This document shows, piece by piece, positions 8,636 to 16,103 of a stretch of DNA of 64,000 bases; the first letter of the stretch is position 1, and each line of letters starts with the position of its first letter. The notes beneath the pieces were generated by a model. The model saw only the letters and a list, made by a program, of their open reading frames with translations, did not search any database and was not told the DNA's origin. Source of the stretch: Maricaulis maris (GTDB taxonomy: Bacteria; Pseudomonadota; Alphaproteobacteria; Caulobacterales; Maricaulaceae); contig NZ_RBIM01000005.1 in assembly GCF_003634045.1 (NCBI RefSeq), positions 248,001-312,000 on the forward strand. The letters are read 5' to 3'. Both the position numbers and the translations under genes were made by a program.

Positions 8636-9649
8636 ATGACGATTGACCTGCCCCACGAAACCGCCCGCCAATCCCGCCTGTTCACCTGCTGGCCGTCCGA
8701 TGCCGAGCTGTGGGAGGACAATCTCGAACCGGCCCAGGCCGAGTTTGCGGCCTTCCTGAAGGCTGTGGTCGCGCCGTCGGCGACCGGGGTGACGCTGGAT
8801 CTCACAATCCTTGCCTCGACGGCTCAGGCCGAAGCTTCAGCCAAGCGCGCGCTGGGGCACCGGGCCCGTGTTGTCCGGGCCGCCTTTGGCGATGTCTGGG
8901 CGCGTGATACCGGCCCGGTCTTCCTGCGCCGCGATGGTGAGCCGGTGGCGGTGCGCTTTCGTTTCAATGGCTGGGGCGGCAAGTACGAGCTGCCCGGCGA
9001 TGACGCGATTGGCGGCGTGATTGCCAAGCTGGCCGGTGCGCGGGAAGTCGCGGTCGACCTGGTTGCCGAAGGCGGCGCGCTGGAATTTGACGGTGAGGGC
9101 ACGCTGATCACCACGCGGCAATGCCTGCTCAATCCAAACCGCAATCCCGGGCTTGGCGAAGCCGACGTCGAAGCCGTGCTGAAACAGACGCTGGGTGTCG
9201 ACAAGGTCTTGTGGATCGATGAGGGCCTGGTCGCCGATCATACCGACGGCCATATCGACAATATCGTCCGCTTCGCCCGTCCCGGCGTGGTGGTCTGCCA
9301 GAGTCCGTGGGGCGATGATGACCCGCAGGCCGAGGTGCTCGCGGCCATTGCGCGCCAGCTCGCCGGGATGACCGACGCCCGCGGCCGCCACCTGCAGGTC
9401 TGCCGCATACCCTCACCGGGCCGGGTTGATCTCGGTGATGGCGAAGTGGTGCCAGCCAGCCACATGAATTGGGTCATCGGGCCGCGCCATGTCGTGGTCC
9501 CGGTCTATGGTACATCGGGCGGTGAGGCGGCGGTTACGGCCCTGCGTGGAATTTTTCCCGATCATGAGGTGGTCGGCGCCTCGGCGCGTGCCATACTCAC
9601 CGGTGGAGGGGCGTTCCACTGTGTGACCTGTCACCAAGCCGGAGAATGA
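8636..9649 (+). CDS. aguA: Agmatine deiminase
   Basis: Hydrolyses agmatine to N-carbamoylputrescine and ammonia in putrescine synthesis. The 337-residue protein carries the hallmarks of the family: WARDTGPVF (about 88-96), NGWGGKY (about 111-117), an EGGALEFDG segment, HTDGHIDN with the catalytic Asp/His, and near the C terminus GGGAFHC with the catalytic cysteine at about 329. It is close to the usual bacterial and plant length. The ATG at 8636 begins directly before the conserved start of the family. It is followed after 3 bases by the serine hydrolase gene and then aguB, forming one operon. Confidence 0.93.
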   Translation: MTIDLPHETARQSRLFTCWPSDAELWEDNLEPAQAEFAAFLKAVVAPSATGVTLDLTILASTAQAEASAKRALGHRARVVRAAFGDVWARDTGPVFLRRDGEPVAVRFRFNGWGGKYELPGDDAIGGVIAKLAGAREVAVDLVAEGGALEFDGEGTLITTRQCLLNPNRNPGLGEADVEAVLKQTLGVDKVLWIDEGLVADHTDGHIDNIVRFARPGVVVCQSPWGDDDPQAEVLAAIARQLAGMTDARGRHLQVCRIPSPGRVDLGDGEVVPASHMNWVIGPRHVVVPVYGTSGGEAAVTALRGIFPDHEVVGASARAILTGGGAFHCVTCHQAGE

Positions 9650-9652
9650 GGA

Positions 9653-10840
9653 TTGATCCGATCCACACTGACAGCCCTGTTCTGTCTCGCCAGCCTGCCC
9701 GTTGCCACCACGGCCTTGAGCGCCCAGCCGGTCAGCCCGTCCGACCCGGCCGCCGCGCCGGTCACCTACCCCTATCTGGAGACCCTCGAAGCGCGCCTTG
9801 ATGCGGCCATGGCCGATCGCCGGATTGTCGGCCTGGTGGCGGCCGTGATCGAGGATGGCGAACCCGTCTTCTATTACACCCACGGTGAGACCGCGGCCGG
9901 GTCCGGCGAGGCGGTGACGCCGCAAACCCTGTTCCGGGCCGCCTCGGTCTCCAAGACTTTCACCGGCACCTTGTTGGGCCTGCTCGAGGCGGAGGGGCTG
10001 GTCGACCTGTCGGCGCCCGTTCCCGGCGACGTCCTGCGCCTGCGTGGAGACCGCCAGCCGACGCTGGAGGAAATTGCCAGCCACCGCACCGGCCTGCCGC
10101 CCAACGCCTATGATCTCGATCTGGAGGCCGGTCAGGCCCCGGACCGTATTCGCCAACGCCTGGCAAGCGTCGACCTGATGTGTCCGGTGGGGGATTGTTA
10201 TACCTATCAGAACATCGCCTTTTCGGCGCTGGAGCGTGTCGTCGCGCAAGCCACCGGTGAGGATTTCTCTGCCGCCTTGCGCGGTCGTTTGATCGAACCG
10301 CTCGGATTGCCGGCGGCCTCGGTCGGCACCGCTGCCCTGACCGCTTCGCCGTCCTGGGCACGGCCGCACAGCGGCTGGCGCCGGATCATCAATCTGCCGG
10401 GCGATCCGTCGACGCCCTATGACGACATCCCGTCGGCCTCAGGGCTCAACCTGTCGCTGGAGGACATGATCGTCTGGGCGCAGCTGCAATTGGGCACACG
10501 GCCCGGCCTGTCCGATGCGGTGCGAAGCCGCATCCATTCGCCGCTGACCGACACGCTGCGCGAGACGCGCCGGCTCGGCGAACTGCGGGCCCGGGTCGAT
10601 CAGACCTGGTACGGACTCGGCTGGCGCATCTATGACTGGGAAGGGCGGACGCTGGTCTTGCATTCCGGCTATCTGTCCGGTTATGGAGCGCAAATCGTGC
10701 TTGAACCGGAGACCGGTTTCGCCTTTGTGGCGCTGTGGAATTCCGACAATCGTCCGGCCTGGTGGCTGTGGCCGACAGTGATGGATCTGCGGACCGGCAA
10801 CGGGCCGGGCACTTGGCTTGATCGCTTCGAAGAGGACTGA
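9653..10840 (+). CDS. Secreted serine hydrolase of the class C beta-lactamase / esterase family
   Basis: 395 residues with an N-terminal signal peptide ending near LSAQ. The serine-lysine pair is in SVSK (Ser98, Lys101), the tyrosine element is YQN in the middle of the protein, and an HSG element (VLHSGYLSG) stands where penicillin-recognising enzymes have KTG. This is the beta-lactamase-like family whose members act as esterases, D-amino-acid peptidases or true beta-lactamases; the substrate is not known. The start is TTG, placed by GGAG a few bases upstream and only 3 bases after the aguA stop. It sits between the two agmatine-to-putrescine genes although a secreted protease-like enzyme has no evident role there. 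Confidence 0.8.
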   Translation: MIRSTLTALFCLASLPVATTALSAQPVSPSDPAAAPVTYPYLETLEARLDAAMADRRIVGLVAAVIEDGEPVFYYTHGETAAGSGEAVTPQTLFRAASVSKTFTGTLLGLLEAEGLVDLSAPVPGDVLRLRGDRQPTLEEIASHRTGLPPNAYDLDLEAGQAPDRIRQRLASVDLMCPVGDCYTYQNIAFSALERVVAQATGEDFSAALRGRLIEPLGLPAASVGTAALTASPSWARPHSGWRRIINLPGDPSTPYDDIPSASGLNLSLEDMIVWAQLQLGTRPGLSDAVRSRIHSPLTDTLRETRRLGELRARVDQTWYGLGWRIYDWEGRTLVLHSGYLSGYGAQIVLEPETGFAFVALWNSDNRPAWWLWPTVMDLRTGNGPGTWLDRFEED

Positions 10841-10844
10841 CCCG

Positions 10845-11702
10845 ATGGCAAGAACGATCAAACTGGCCGGCCTGCAGGCTGCTTTCGGCACCGATATGGA
10901 TGCCAATATCGCCACGGTCAGCGCTCTGATCCGTGAGGCCGCCGACCAGGGCGCCCAGGTCATCCTGCCGCCGGAACTCTTTCAGGGCCCGTATTTCTGC
11001 AAGGTCCAGGACGAGGCCTTTTTCGCCACCGCGTATCCGGCGACGGAGCATCCCTGCGTCACGGCGCTGCAGCCGCTGGCGGCCGAGCTGGGCGTGGTCA
11101 TCCCGGTCTCGATCTATGAGCGCGACGGGCCGCATTACTACAACTCACTGGTGATGCTGGATGCCGATGGCGCGGTCATGGGTGTCTACCGCAAGAGCCA
11201 TATTCCGGACGGGCCGGGCTATATGGAGAAATTCTACTTCCGGCCGGGTGATACCGGTTTCAAGGTCTGGGACACGAAATTCGGCAAGATCGGGGTCGGC
11301 ATCTGCTGGGACCAATGGTTCCCGGAAGCGGCGCGGATCATGACCATGATGGGCGCTGAAGTTCTGCTCTATCCGACCGCCATCGGGTCGGAACCGCATG
11401 ATGACAGTCTCGACACGGCGGCGCGCTGGCAGCGGGCGATGCAGGGGCATGCGGTGTCGAATGTGATCCCGGTCCTGGCGGCCAACCGGATCGGCGATGA
11501 AGGCGGGCAGGTCTTCTATGGCTCGTCTTTCGCGGCCAGTCATACCGGCGAGAAGATCAGCGAGCTCGGTCGCAGCGAGACCGGCATTGTCAGCGGCGAG
11601 TTCGATCTGGACTATCTGCAGCGCCATCGCGCCGCCTGGGGCTTTTTTCGCGACCGGCGTCCCGATCTCTACGAACCCTGGTTCACGCCGCGCTCGTCCT
11701 GA
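10845..11702 (+). CDS. aguB: N-carbamoylputrescine amidase
   Basis: Hydrolyses N-carbamoylputrescine to putrescine, carbon dioxide and ammonia. The 285-residue nitrilase-superfamily protein shows the Glu-Lys-Cys triad in order: LPPELFQG, YRKSHIPDGPGY and VGICWDQWFPE. The IPDGPGYMEKFYF segment is typical of carbamoylputrescine amidases. The start follows the hydrolase stop by 4 bases. With aguA it gives a complete route from agmatine to putrescine; an arginine decarboxylase was not seen here. The 3' end overlaps a small converging gene. Confidence 0.93.
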   Translation: MARTIKLAGLQAAFGTDMDANIATVSALIREAADQGAQVILPPELFQGPYFCKVQDEAFFATAYPATEHPCVTALQPLAAELGVVIPVSIYERDGPHYYNSLVMLDADGAVMGVYRKSHIPDGPGYMEKFYFRPGDTGFKVWDTKFGKIGVGICWDQWFPEAARIMTMMGAEVLLYPTAIGSEPHDDSLDTAARWQRAMQGHAVSNVIPVLAANRIGDEGGQVFYGSSFAASHTGEKISELGRSETGIVSGEFDLDYLQRHRAAWGFFRDRRPDLYEPWFTPRSS

Positions 11703-11902
11703 TCGCGGTGCCCGCCCGGTCCTGAACGGCGCCGCCGCCCGGTCGGCAACAGCATCACCACCACAAAGGCGACGGCAATGGCCGGCCAGCCAAAGGCGAT
11801 GGCCTGGTCAGTCTGTCCCTGGGTCAGGCTGAAAGCGGAGGCGGTCAAGCCGCCGGCAGTCACGGTCGCTGCAGTGAGCAGCATGGCAAGGCTGTAGCCC
11901 AT
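11669..11902 (-). CDS. Small membrane protein of unknown function
   Basis: 77 residues with two likely membrane segments (about residues 2-28 and 36-58) and a short, very basic then polar tail containing RRRRSG. GGAGG stands 6 bases before the chosen ATG. It overlaps the 3' end of aguB by 34 bases on the opposite strand, so the tail is encoded within aguB. I recognise no family. The ribosome site and hydrophobic pattern support it, but a chance reading frame is possible. Confidence 0.5.
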   Translation of the reverse strand: MGYSLAMLLTAATVTAGGLTASAFSLTQGQTDQAIAFGWPAIAVAFVVVMLLPTGRRRRSGPGGHRDQDERGVNQGS

Positions 11903-12104
11903 GCATTCCTCCAACACCCCCGGCTGGTCGTTATCATCGACCCCTCTGTGGCATCACCATGGCAGAAATCGGCTAACACTTGGTTTCCGACAGCGCGTGG
12001 TCGGGGCGCGGCGTCGGCGAGGGTGGACGGGAGAGGTCCCAATCCCGTATCACGAAAGAACTTTGTAATGTAAAGTGTGGTTGCATACGTCAGAGGAGAT
12101 CGAG
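11903..12104. other. Short intergenic region
   Basis: About 200 bases between two divergent starts. The AT-rich stretch around 12053-12085 is a likely promoter for the following secreted protein. GAGGAG at about 12093-12098 is its ribosome site. Nothing else was recognised. Confidence 0.4.
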
Positions 12105-12728
12105 ATGCGTACCACTCATGCGAAGCTAGGCCTGATCGCCCGGACCCATCACTTGCCGACACAACGCCTGCCAGCCGGATTGTCGGCCCGGTCCGGCCTG
12201 GCCCTCATCAGCTTGCTGGCCAGCCTGGGTCTCACCGCCCCGGCCCTTGCCCAGGACGACCCGCAACCGGCCCTGCCACTGCCCGGTGAAGCGCTTGCCG
12301 GCCTGGTCGGCGAGTGGGAGGGCTCCGGCTGGTCGATGAGCCGGACCGGCGAACGCCAAACCTTCGATGTTTTCGAGCGCGTCGAAAGCGTCGGCGGCGG
12401 CCGCGCGGTGATGATCCGCGGCCTCGGCTACGGTCCCGCCGGTGCCGGCCGCGACGGTCATCTCGCGCACGATGCGGGCGGCTATGTCACGCTCGGCGAG
12501 GACGGTTACCGCATGCTCGCCGTGGCCCTGAGCGGCGGGCCGGAAAGCTATGAAATGGTGATAACAGACGGCGGTTTCAACTGGACGATCCCGCTCGGCC
12601 CGGCCGGTCATGTCGCCTTCGAAGCCGTCTATGACGAGACCAGCTGGACCGAGACCGGCGAATATTGCAATCCGTCGGGCGCCTGTTTCCCGACCCTGTC
12701 GATGACCCTGACCCGGGTCGCTGACTGA
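12105..12728 (+). CDS. Secreted protein of unknown function, lipocalin-like
   Basis: 207 residues. A longish N-terminal region leads into a hydrophobic core (about residues 30-48) and a cleavage site near ALAQ. The mature part opens with LVGEWEGSGWSMSRTG, a pattern seen in small periplasmic beta-barrel proteins that bind or sense ligands (DUF1579-like), and has repeated G-x-W/Y strands. One cysteine pair is near the end (EYCNPSGACF). The GAGGAG site supports the ATG. It converges with marC, leaving 6 bases between the stops. The family call is weak; that it is exported is likely. Confidence 0.6.
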   Translation: MRTTHAKLGLIARTHHLPTQRLPAGLSARSGLALISLLASLGLTAPALAQDDPQPALPLPGEALAGLVGEWEGSGWSMSRTGERQTFDVFERVESVGGGRAVMIRGLGYGPAGAGRDGHLAHDAGGYVTLGEDGYRMLAVALSGGPESYEMVITDGGFNWTIPLGPAGHVAFEAVYDETSWTETGEYCNPSGACFPTLSMTLTRVAD

Positions 12729-12734
12729 CGGCCC

Positions 12735-13379
12735 CTAGTGGGCGTTCACCAGCGCGCCGAGAATGCCGTCAATGATGAATTGGGCGGCGAGGGCGGCGAG
12801 GATGACACCGAGGATGCGGGTGATCATGGCGGCCATGGAGTCGCCGATGACCCGCATCACCGGGCCGATCGCCAGGAAGGTGATGAGACAGATGAGCAGG
12901 ATCACACCGGCCGCGCCCAGCACGACGCCGCGCTCGGTCCAGCTGCTGGCATCCGACATGTAGAGCATGACCGTGGCGATCGCGCCGGGGCCGGCCAGCA
13001 TCGGAATGGCCATCGGGAAGACCGAGATATCATCCCAGACTTCCGGATGCGCGTCATGCTCGTCCATGATGGTCTCGGCCCGGCCTTCGCGGCGCTCGGT
13101 GCGCTTTTCGAAGATCATTTCCAGCGCCATCAGGAACAGCAGCACGCCGCCGGCAATGCGGAAGGCGTCGAGGCTGATATGCATGGCGTTGAGCAGCCAG
13201 CCGCCGCCCAGCGCAAAGCCGAGCAGCACGCCGGTCGCGATCACCACCGACTTGATCGCCATGGCGCGCTTGTGCGCCTTGGGCGCGCCATTGGTCAGCG
13301 ACGCAAAAATCGGCGCGACGCCGGGCGGGTCGATGGCCACGAAAAACGTGACGAGGGCAGTGGTGAAAATCTCGAGCAT
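12735..13379 (-). CDS. marC: MarC family inner-membrane protein
   Basis: 214 residues with about six membrane segments. The start IFTTALVTFFVAIDPPGVAPIF and the central LDAFRIAGGVLLFLMALEMIF are characteristic of the MarC/UPF0056 family. The role of this family is not established; an early link to multiple antibiotic resistance in E. coli was not upheld. A cytoplasmic loop with many charged residues (EKRTERREGRAE, about 110-121) separates the two halves. The symbol is a family name rather than a claim of function. Confidence 0.85.
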   Translation of the reverse strand: MLEIFTTALVTFFVAIDPPGVAPIFASLTNGAPKAHKRAMAIKSVVIATGVLLGFALGGGWLLNAMHISLDAFRIAGGVLLFLMALEMIFEKRTERREGRAETIMDEHDAHPEVWDDISVFPMAIPMLAGPGAIATVMLYMSDASSWTERGVVLGAAGVILLICLITFLAIGPVMRVIGDSMAAMITRILGVILAALAAQFIIDGILGALVNAH

Positions 13380-13484
13380 GACGGCATTCCTGTTTCAGTC
13401 GCCCGCATAACCGGGACTGCGAGCGAGGTCACGGAAAATTTCGCGCATGGACGGGCAGGATAGCCATGCAATTAAGCTGGGCGT

Positions 13485-13814
13485 TCAGTCCTCGGCCTCG
13501 TCACCTTCACCTTCCCGGCGACCATCAACCAGCTCCCAGCTCGCCTCCCAGCGGGGCTTGGGTACCGGCCCGCCGGCCTGGCGGGCGCGGCGAATGCGTT
13601 CCGCGTCCTCTTCGATCTGCAGGTCGATCTCGACCTCCTCGATGCTGGCACCGACGGCTCTATACCAGGCGGCCTTGGCCGAGCGCCGGGCCGCCTCGGC
13701 CTCATCATTCAACCGGATCTGCTCGCGGGCCAGCGCCACATCGGCCCGGGATTGGGCAATGAAATCCTTGGCCAGGTCGAGCAATGCCCGCGCCGCCCCG
13801 GTCATCCCCTGCAT
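13485..13814 (-). CDS. Small charged hypothetical protein
   Basis: 109 residues, rich in Ala, Glu and Arg, likely one long helical region (about 15-80), ending in a very acidic tail (GEGDEAED). No signal peptide and no family recognised. The ATG directly follows an in-frame stop, and no strong ribosome site is visible, so translation may be coupled to the overlapping upstream reading frame at 13947-13705. The amino-acid make-up looks protein-like, more than most chance frames in this GC-rich DNA. Confidence 0.45.
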   Translation of the reverse strand: MQGMTGAARALLDLAKDFIAQSRADVALAREQIRLNDEAEAARRSAKAAWYRAVGASIEEVEIDLQIEEDAERIRRARQAGGPVPKPRWEASWELVDGRREGEGDEAED

Positions 13815-13947
13815 TCAGCGCCAGAGCGGCGGCGCCGAGGCAATGGCGGCCGGTTTCCGGCGCGCCCGCGGCCTCCCCGGCCGGCCGTGCCTGGATGATC
13901 GCCGCGCGCTTGCGCAGACGATGGCGGGCGGGGAGGCGACGTGACAT
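13705..13947 (-). CDS. Possible small basic protein, uncertain
   Basis: 80 residues with an arginine-rich start (MSRRLPARHRLRKRAA). AAGGA stands about 8 bases before the ATG, which is the main support. The second half reads like chance coding (Gly/Pro/Arg-rich) where it overlaps the start of the next small gene in another frame. Either this is a leader whose translation feeds the downstream gene, or one original gene has been split by a frameshift. No family recognised. Confidence 0.25.
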   Translation of the reverse strand: MSRRLPARHRLRKRAAIIQARPAGEAAGAPETGRHCLGAAALALNAGDDRGGAGIARPGQGFHCPIPGRCGAGPRADPVE

Positions 13948-14109
13948 GGGCTATCCTTTCCTGATGGCGTGAGTGGAGGGGTCGGGCAGGTTTGCCCGCG
14001 CCACGGTGTTGCCACCTGGCGATATGAGGGGTGCGGGGCCCGGCCGATGCCGGTTTTCTTTGACAATGTGAGTGGCACCGGTGGTACCCCGCACACGGAG
14101 ATTTGGTCA

Positions 14110-14178
14110 GGGCCGTTACCGGCCCCGTCTCGAAACCGATGGGATGAGGCAGTCGAGCTTTGTGCTGCCGTCCCATCG
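14110..14178. other. Two consecutive strong hairpins, possible structured RNA or mobile-element remnant
   Basis: Hairpin one: GGGCCG-TTAC-CGGCCC (14110-14125). Hairpin two: CGATGGGA plus GGCAG (14137-14152) pairs with CTGCC plus TCCCATCG (14165-14178), with a small internal loop and a 12-base loop. A third, weaker fold (14186-14203) follows. No reading frame explains them. I do not recognise a known RNA family. Confidence 0.3.
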
Positions 14179-14347
14179 ATGGCCACGCCGGGTTGGTCTG
14201 GCGGTGTTTCCAGGCAACCGGACGAGCTCCGTACTCCCAACGCCCCCGGATCACCAATCCGGGCCTCGAGTAGCGCGGGACAACGGGGATTATGCGGTGG
14301 CGCCGATGGGGGGCGGATAAGTTTTGTGATTTTTTCGCTTCAGACAC

Positions 14348-14451
14348 TGTCATTTCGGCGCAGGCCGGGGCCCGGTCTGCGAGGCAAGCTGTTGCCATGC
14401 TTGGCGAAATCGCGCGTGCGAGACTGGGTCCTGACTTCCGTCAGGATGACG
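14348..14451. repeat. Palindromic intergenic repeat, about 104 bp
   Basis: The left end starts TGTCATTTCGGCGCAGGCC and runs into CCCGGTCT; the right end, read on the opposite strand, starts CGTCATCCTGACG and runs into ACCCAGTCTCGC. The arms are imperfect inverted copies over about 33 bases. The pattern (GTCAT...CCC-GTCT...GGATGAC) is that of the palindromic elements scattered between genes of many alphaproteobacteria. Confidence 0.6.
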
Positions 14452-14477
14452 GTGAAGGGGTGCAGGGCGGGGATAAG

Positions 14478-14640
14478 CCGCCTCTCCCCGACCGGGGAGA
14501 GGTCCCGGAGCGCGTCAGCGCGCAGGGGGTGAGGGGCGCGCCGCAAGGCGGCGCAAAGGAAAGTTTTTAATGGGCGCCGACGCGCCGCCCCTCATCGGCC
14601 CTGCGGGCCACGTCTCCCCGGTCGGGGAGACGCACCGCGT
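14478..14640. repeat. Inverted pair of CTCTCCCC-type repeat units
   Basis: Unit one has the perfect hairpin CCTCTCCCCG-AC-CGGGGAGAGG (14481-14502) followed by a stretch ending TGAGGGGCG. Unit two, in the opposite orientation, begins CGCCCCTCAT and ends with the hairpin CGTCTCCCCG-GT-CGGGGAGACG (14611-14632). Together they form a larger inverted repeat around an AT-rich centre near 14565. Confidence 0.6.
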
Positions 14641-14671
14641 CCGGTTTCTGTCCCCCACACGCACCCCCCTC

Positions 14672-14773
14672 CCATTTTTCCCGGGCGAAGACCCGGGACC
14701 GACGGAACGAGGTTTCAAGCGCTGAGCCTCCGGTCGGTCCCGGATCGTGCTGACGCACGTCCGGGAAAAATGG
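14672..14773. repeat. Palindromic intergenic repeat, 102 bp
   Basis: CCATTTTTCCCGG at 14672-14684 is repeated in perfect inversion as CCGGGAAAAATGG at 14761-14773. A second inner inverted pair, ACCCGGGACCGAC (14691-14703) and GTCGGTCCCGGAT (14733-14745), makes most of the unit self-complementary. Confidence 0.65.
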
Positions 14774-14810
14774 AGTGGAGTGGGCGGCTCGCTTCAATAC
14801 CAACTCCACC

Positions 14811-14945
14811 TTGTCATCCCGGACGTATGCCCGGCCCCGAGCCGGGCGGAGATCCGGGACCTATTGTCGCGAAGGCTCGCAGCGCCGGGCGTATGGGTCC
14901 CGGGTCTGCGGCCTGCTTGCGCAGGCCATTCGCCCGGGATGACAA
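14811..14945. repeat. Palindromic intergenic repeat, 135 bp
   Basis: TTGTCATCCCGG at 14811-14822 and its perfect inverse CCGGGATGACAA at 14934-14945 bound the unit. Inside are further inverted segments (CCGGGACC with GGTCCCGG). The GTCATCCCGG ends match those of the unit at 55733-55842, showing a family in this genome. Confidence 0.7.
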
Positions 14946-14963
14946 CCGAAATTTGCCCCCAAC

Positions 14964-14998
14964 AAAAAAAGCCCCGGCGTCGCCGCCGGGGCTTTTTC
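14964..14998 (-). terminator. Terminator of the polyamine gene pair
   Basis: GCCCCGGCG (14971-14979) pairs with CGCCGGGGC (14984-14992). It is flanked by seven A residues on the left and five T residues on the right, so it can work in both directions. On the minus strand it lies 20 bases after the stop of the deoxyhypusine-synthase-like gene. Confidence 0.9.
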
Positions 14999-15018
14999 TT
15001 TGACGCAGAACCAAGCGC

Positions 15019-16065
15019 TTAATCTTGGAACATATCCCCATACCGATGCCGGGGACGCTTTTCCCAGTCTCTCCGGTGATAGACGTCCGACGCAATAACC
15101 GGCGCCACCGTGCTCGCTTCCGCAAACACCATCTGTTCCAGCGCCACGTCGACCTTGCCCCAGGAGCAGGCTTCCTTGAGCGTCGAGGAGGAGCAGGCGC
15201 CGTCGCGGACGTCGGCGACGGTGATCTGGACGGCGTAGGCGTGCATGGGGACTTCGACGCCGAGGATTTCGGCGCAGACGACCGTGTCCTGGGCGAAGTT
15301 CTTGGGGACGCCGCCGCCGACCATGAACAGGCCCGTCTTGCCAGCCTTGATCTTGATGTCGGTGAGCTCGCGGAAATCGGCGACGCTGTCGATCGAGAGA
15401 TAGGGCTGTTTGGCCTTCATCCGCTCGACCTGGTGCTTGACCAGGCCGAAGCCGGCGGAACAGTCCGAGAAGGCCGGGCAGAAGATCGGCACGCCCTGCT
15501 CATAGCATTCCTGGACGAGTGAGCCTTGCTTCTTGGCGTTGCCGTCGGCCAGCCATTTGCCCATCGCCTTGATATAGGAGCGCGATGAGCGCGGGCCGGG
15601 CTCCAGGAGGTCGGCGATTTCCAGTGTGGCGGCGTCGCAGGCCTGCAGCTCTTCCTCGTCGATATAGGTGTCGTAGATGCGGTCGATATAGAGATCGCGC
15701 AGCTCGCGGTCGTCGGGGATTTCGCGGGCCTGGTAATGCTTGAAGCCGAGGGCTTCGAAGAAGTCCATGTCGACGATGGAGGCGCCGGTCGAGACGATGG
15801 CGTCGACCATGTTGTTGCGCACCATGTCACGCCAGACATGCATGCAGCCACCGGCGCTCGTCGAGCCGGCCAGGGTCAGGATGACCGAGCAATCCGGATC
15901 GGCGACAGCCTGTTCCAGGATGCGGGCGGCACGTGCCGCATCGCGCGAGGTGAAGGACATCTTCTCCCAGGCGTCGATCATGTGGCGGCCGTCAAAGGCG
16001 GTGATGTCGATATGTTCGACCGGGTTGGACAGCAACTCGGCCTTGCGGTTGGATTTATCGCTCAT
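15019..16065 (-). CDS. Deoxyhypusine-synthase-like enzyme, probable homospermidine synthase
   Basis: 348 residues with the NAD-dependent deoxyhypusine synthase fold. It shows LTLAGSTSAGG (about 65-75), STGASIVDMDFFEALG, SDCSAGFG, GGGVPKNFAQD and ACSWGK with the catalytic lysine at about 304. In eukaryotes this enzyme moves the aminobutyl group of spermidine to a lysine of eIF5A. Bacteria lack eIF5A, and their homologues are thought to transfer the group to putrescine, giving homospermidine, or to act on related amines. Its place directly after the ornithine decarboxylase gene (38-base gap) supports a polyamine role. GGGGAG is present before the ATG. The exact acceptor cannot be read from sequence. 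Confidence 0.8.
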   Translation of the reverse strand: MSDKSNRKAELLSNPVEHIDITAFDGRHMIDAWEKMSFTSRDAARAARILEQAVADPDCSVILTLAGSTSAGGCMHVWRDMVRNNMVDAIVSTGASIVDMDFFEALGFKHYQAREIPDDRELRDLYIDRIYDTYIDEEELQACDAATLEIADLLEPGPRSSRSYIKAMGKWLADGNAKKQGSLVQECYEQGVPIFCPAFSDCSAGFGLVKHQVERMKAKQPYLSIDSVADFRELTDIKIKAGKTGLFMVGGGVPKNFAQDTVVCAEILGVEVPMHAYAVQITVADVRDGACSSSTLKEACSWGKVDVALEQMVFAEASTVAPVIASDVYHRRDWEKRPRHRYGDMFQD

Positions 16066-16103
16066 GAAAGTCTCCCCGGGCCCGTGTCAGCGGACCCGAT
16101 TGA

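Larger units (their letters stand above)
13970..15018. other. About 1 kb of non-coding, repeat-rich DNA
   Basis: No convincing gene was found between the small hypothetical genes and the deoxyhypusine-synthase-like gene; the open frames here are low-complexity Arg/Pro/Gly readings. The stretch holds two strong hairpins (14110-14178), then in order four palindromic repeat units described separately, then a terminator. Such dense repeats are typical of an intergenic repeat landing zone. Confidence 0.6.

Noticed and set aside
13970-14340. Remnant of an insertion sequence
   Set aside because: No transposase fragment and no target duplication could be seen; only hairpins remain, so a mobile origin is not supported.
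14515-15125. Several 60-100-codon frames in the repeat region
   Set aside because: They run through palindromic repeats and terminators, with low-complexity Arg/Pro/Gly translations and no ribosome sites.
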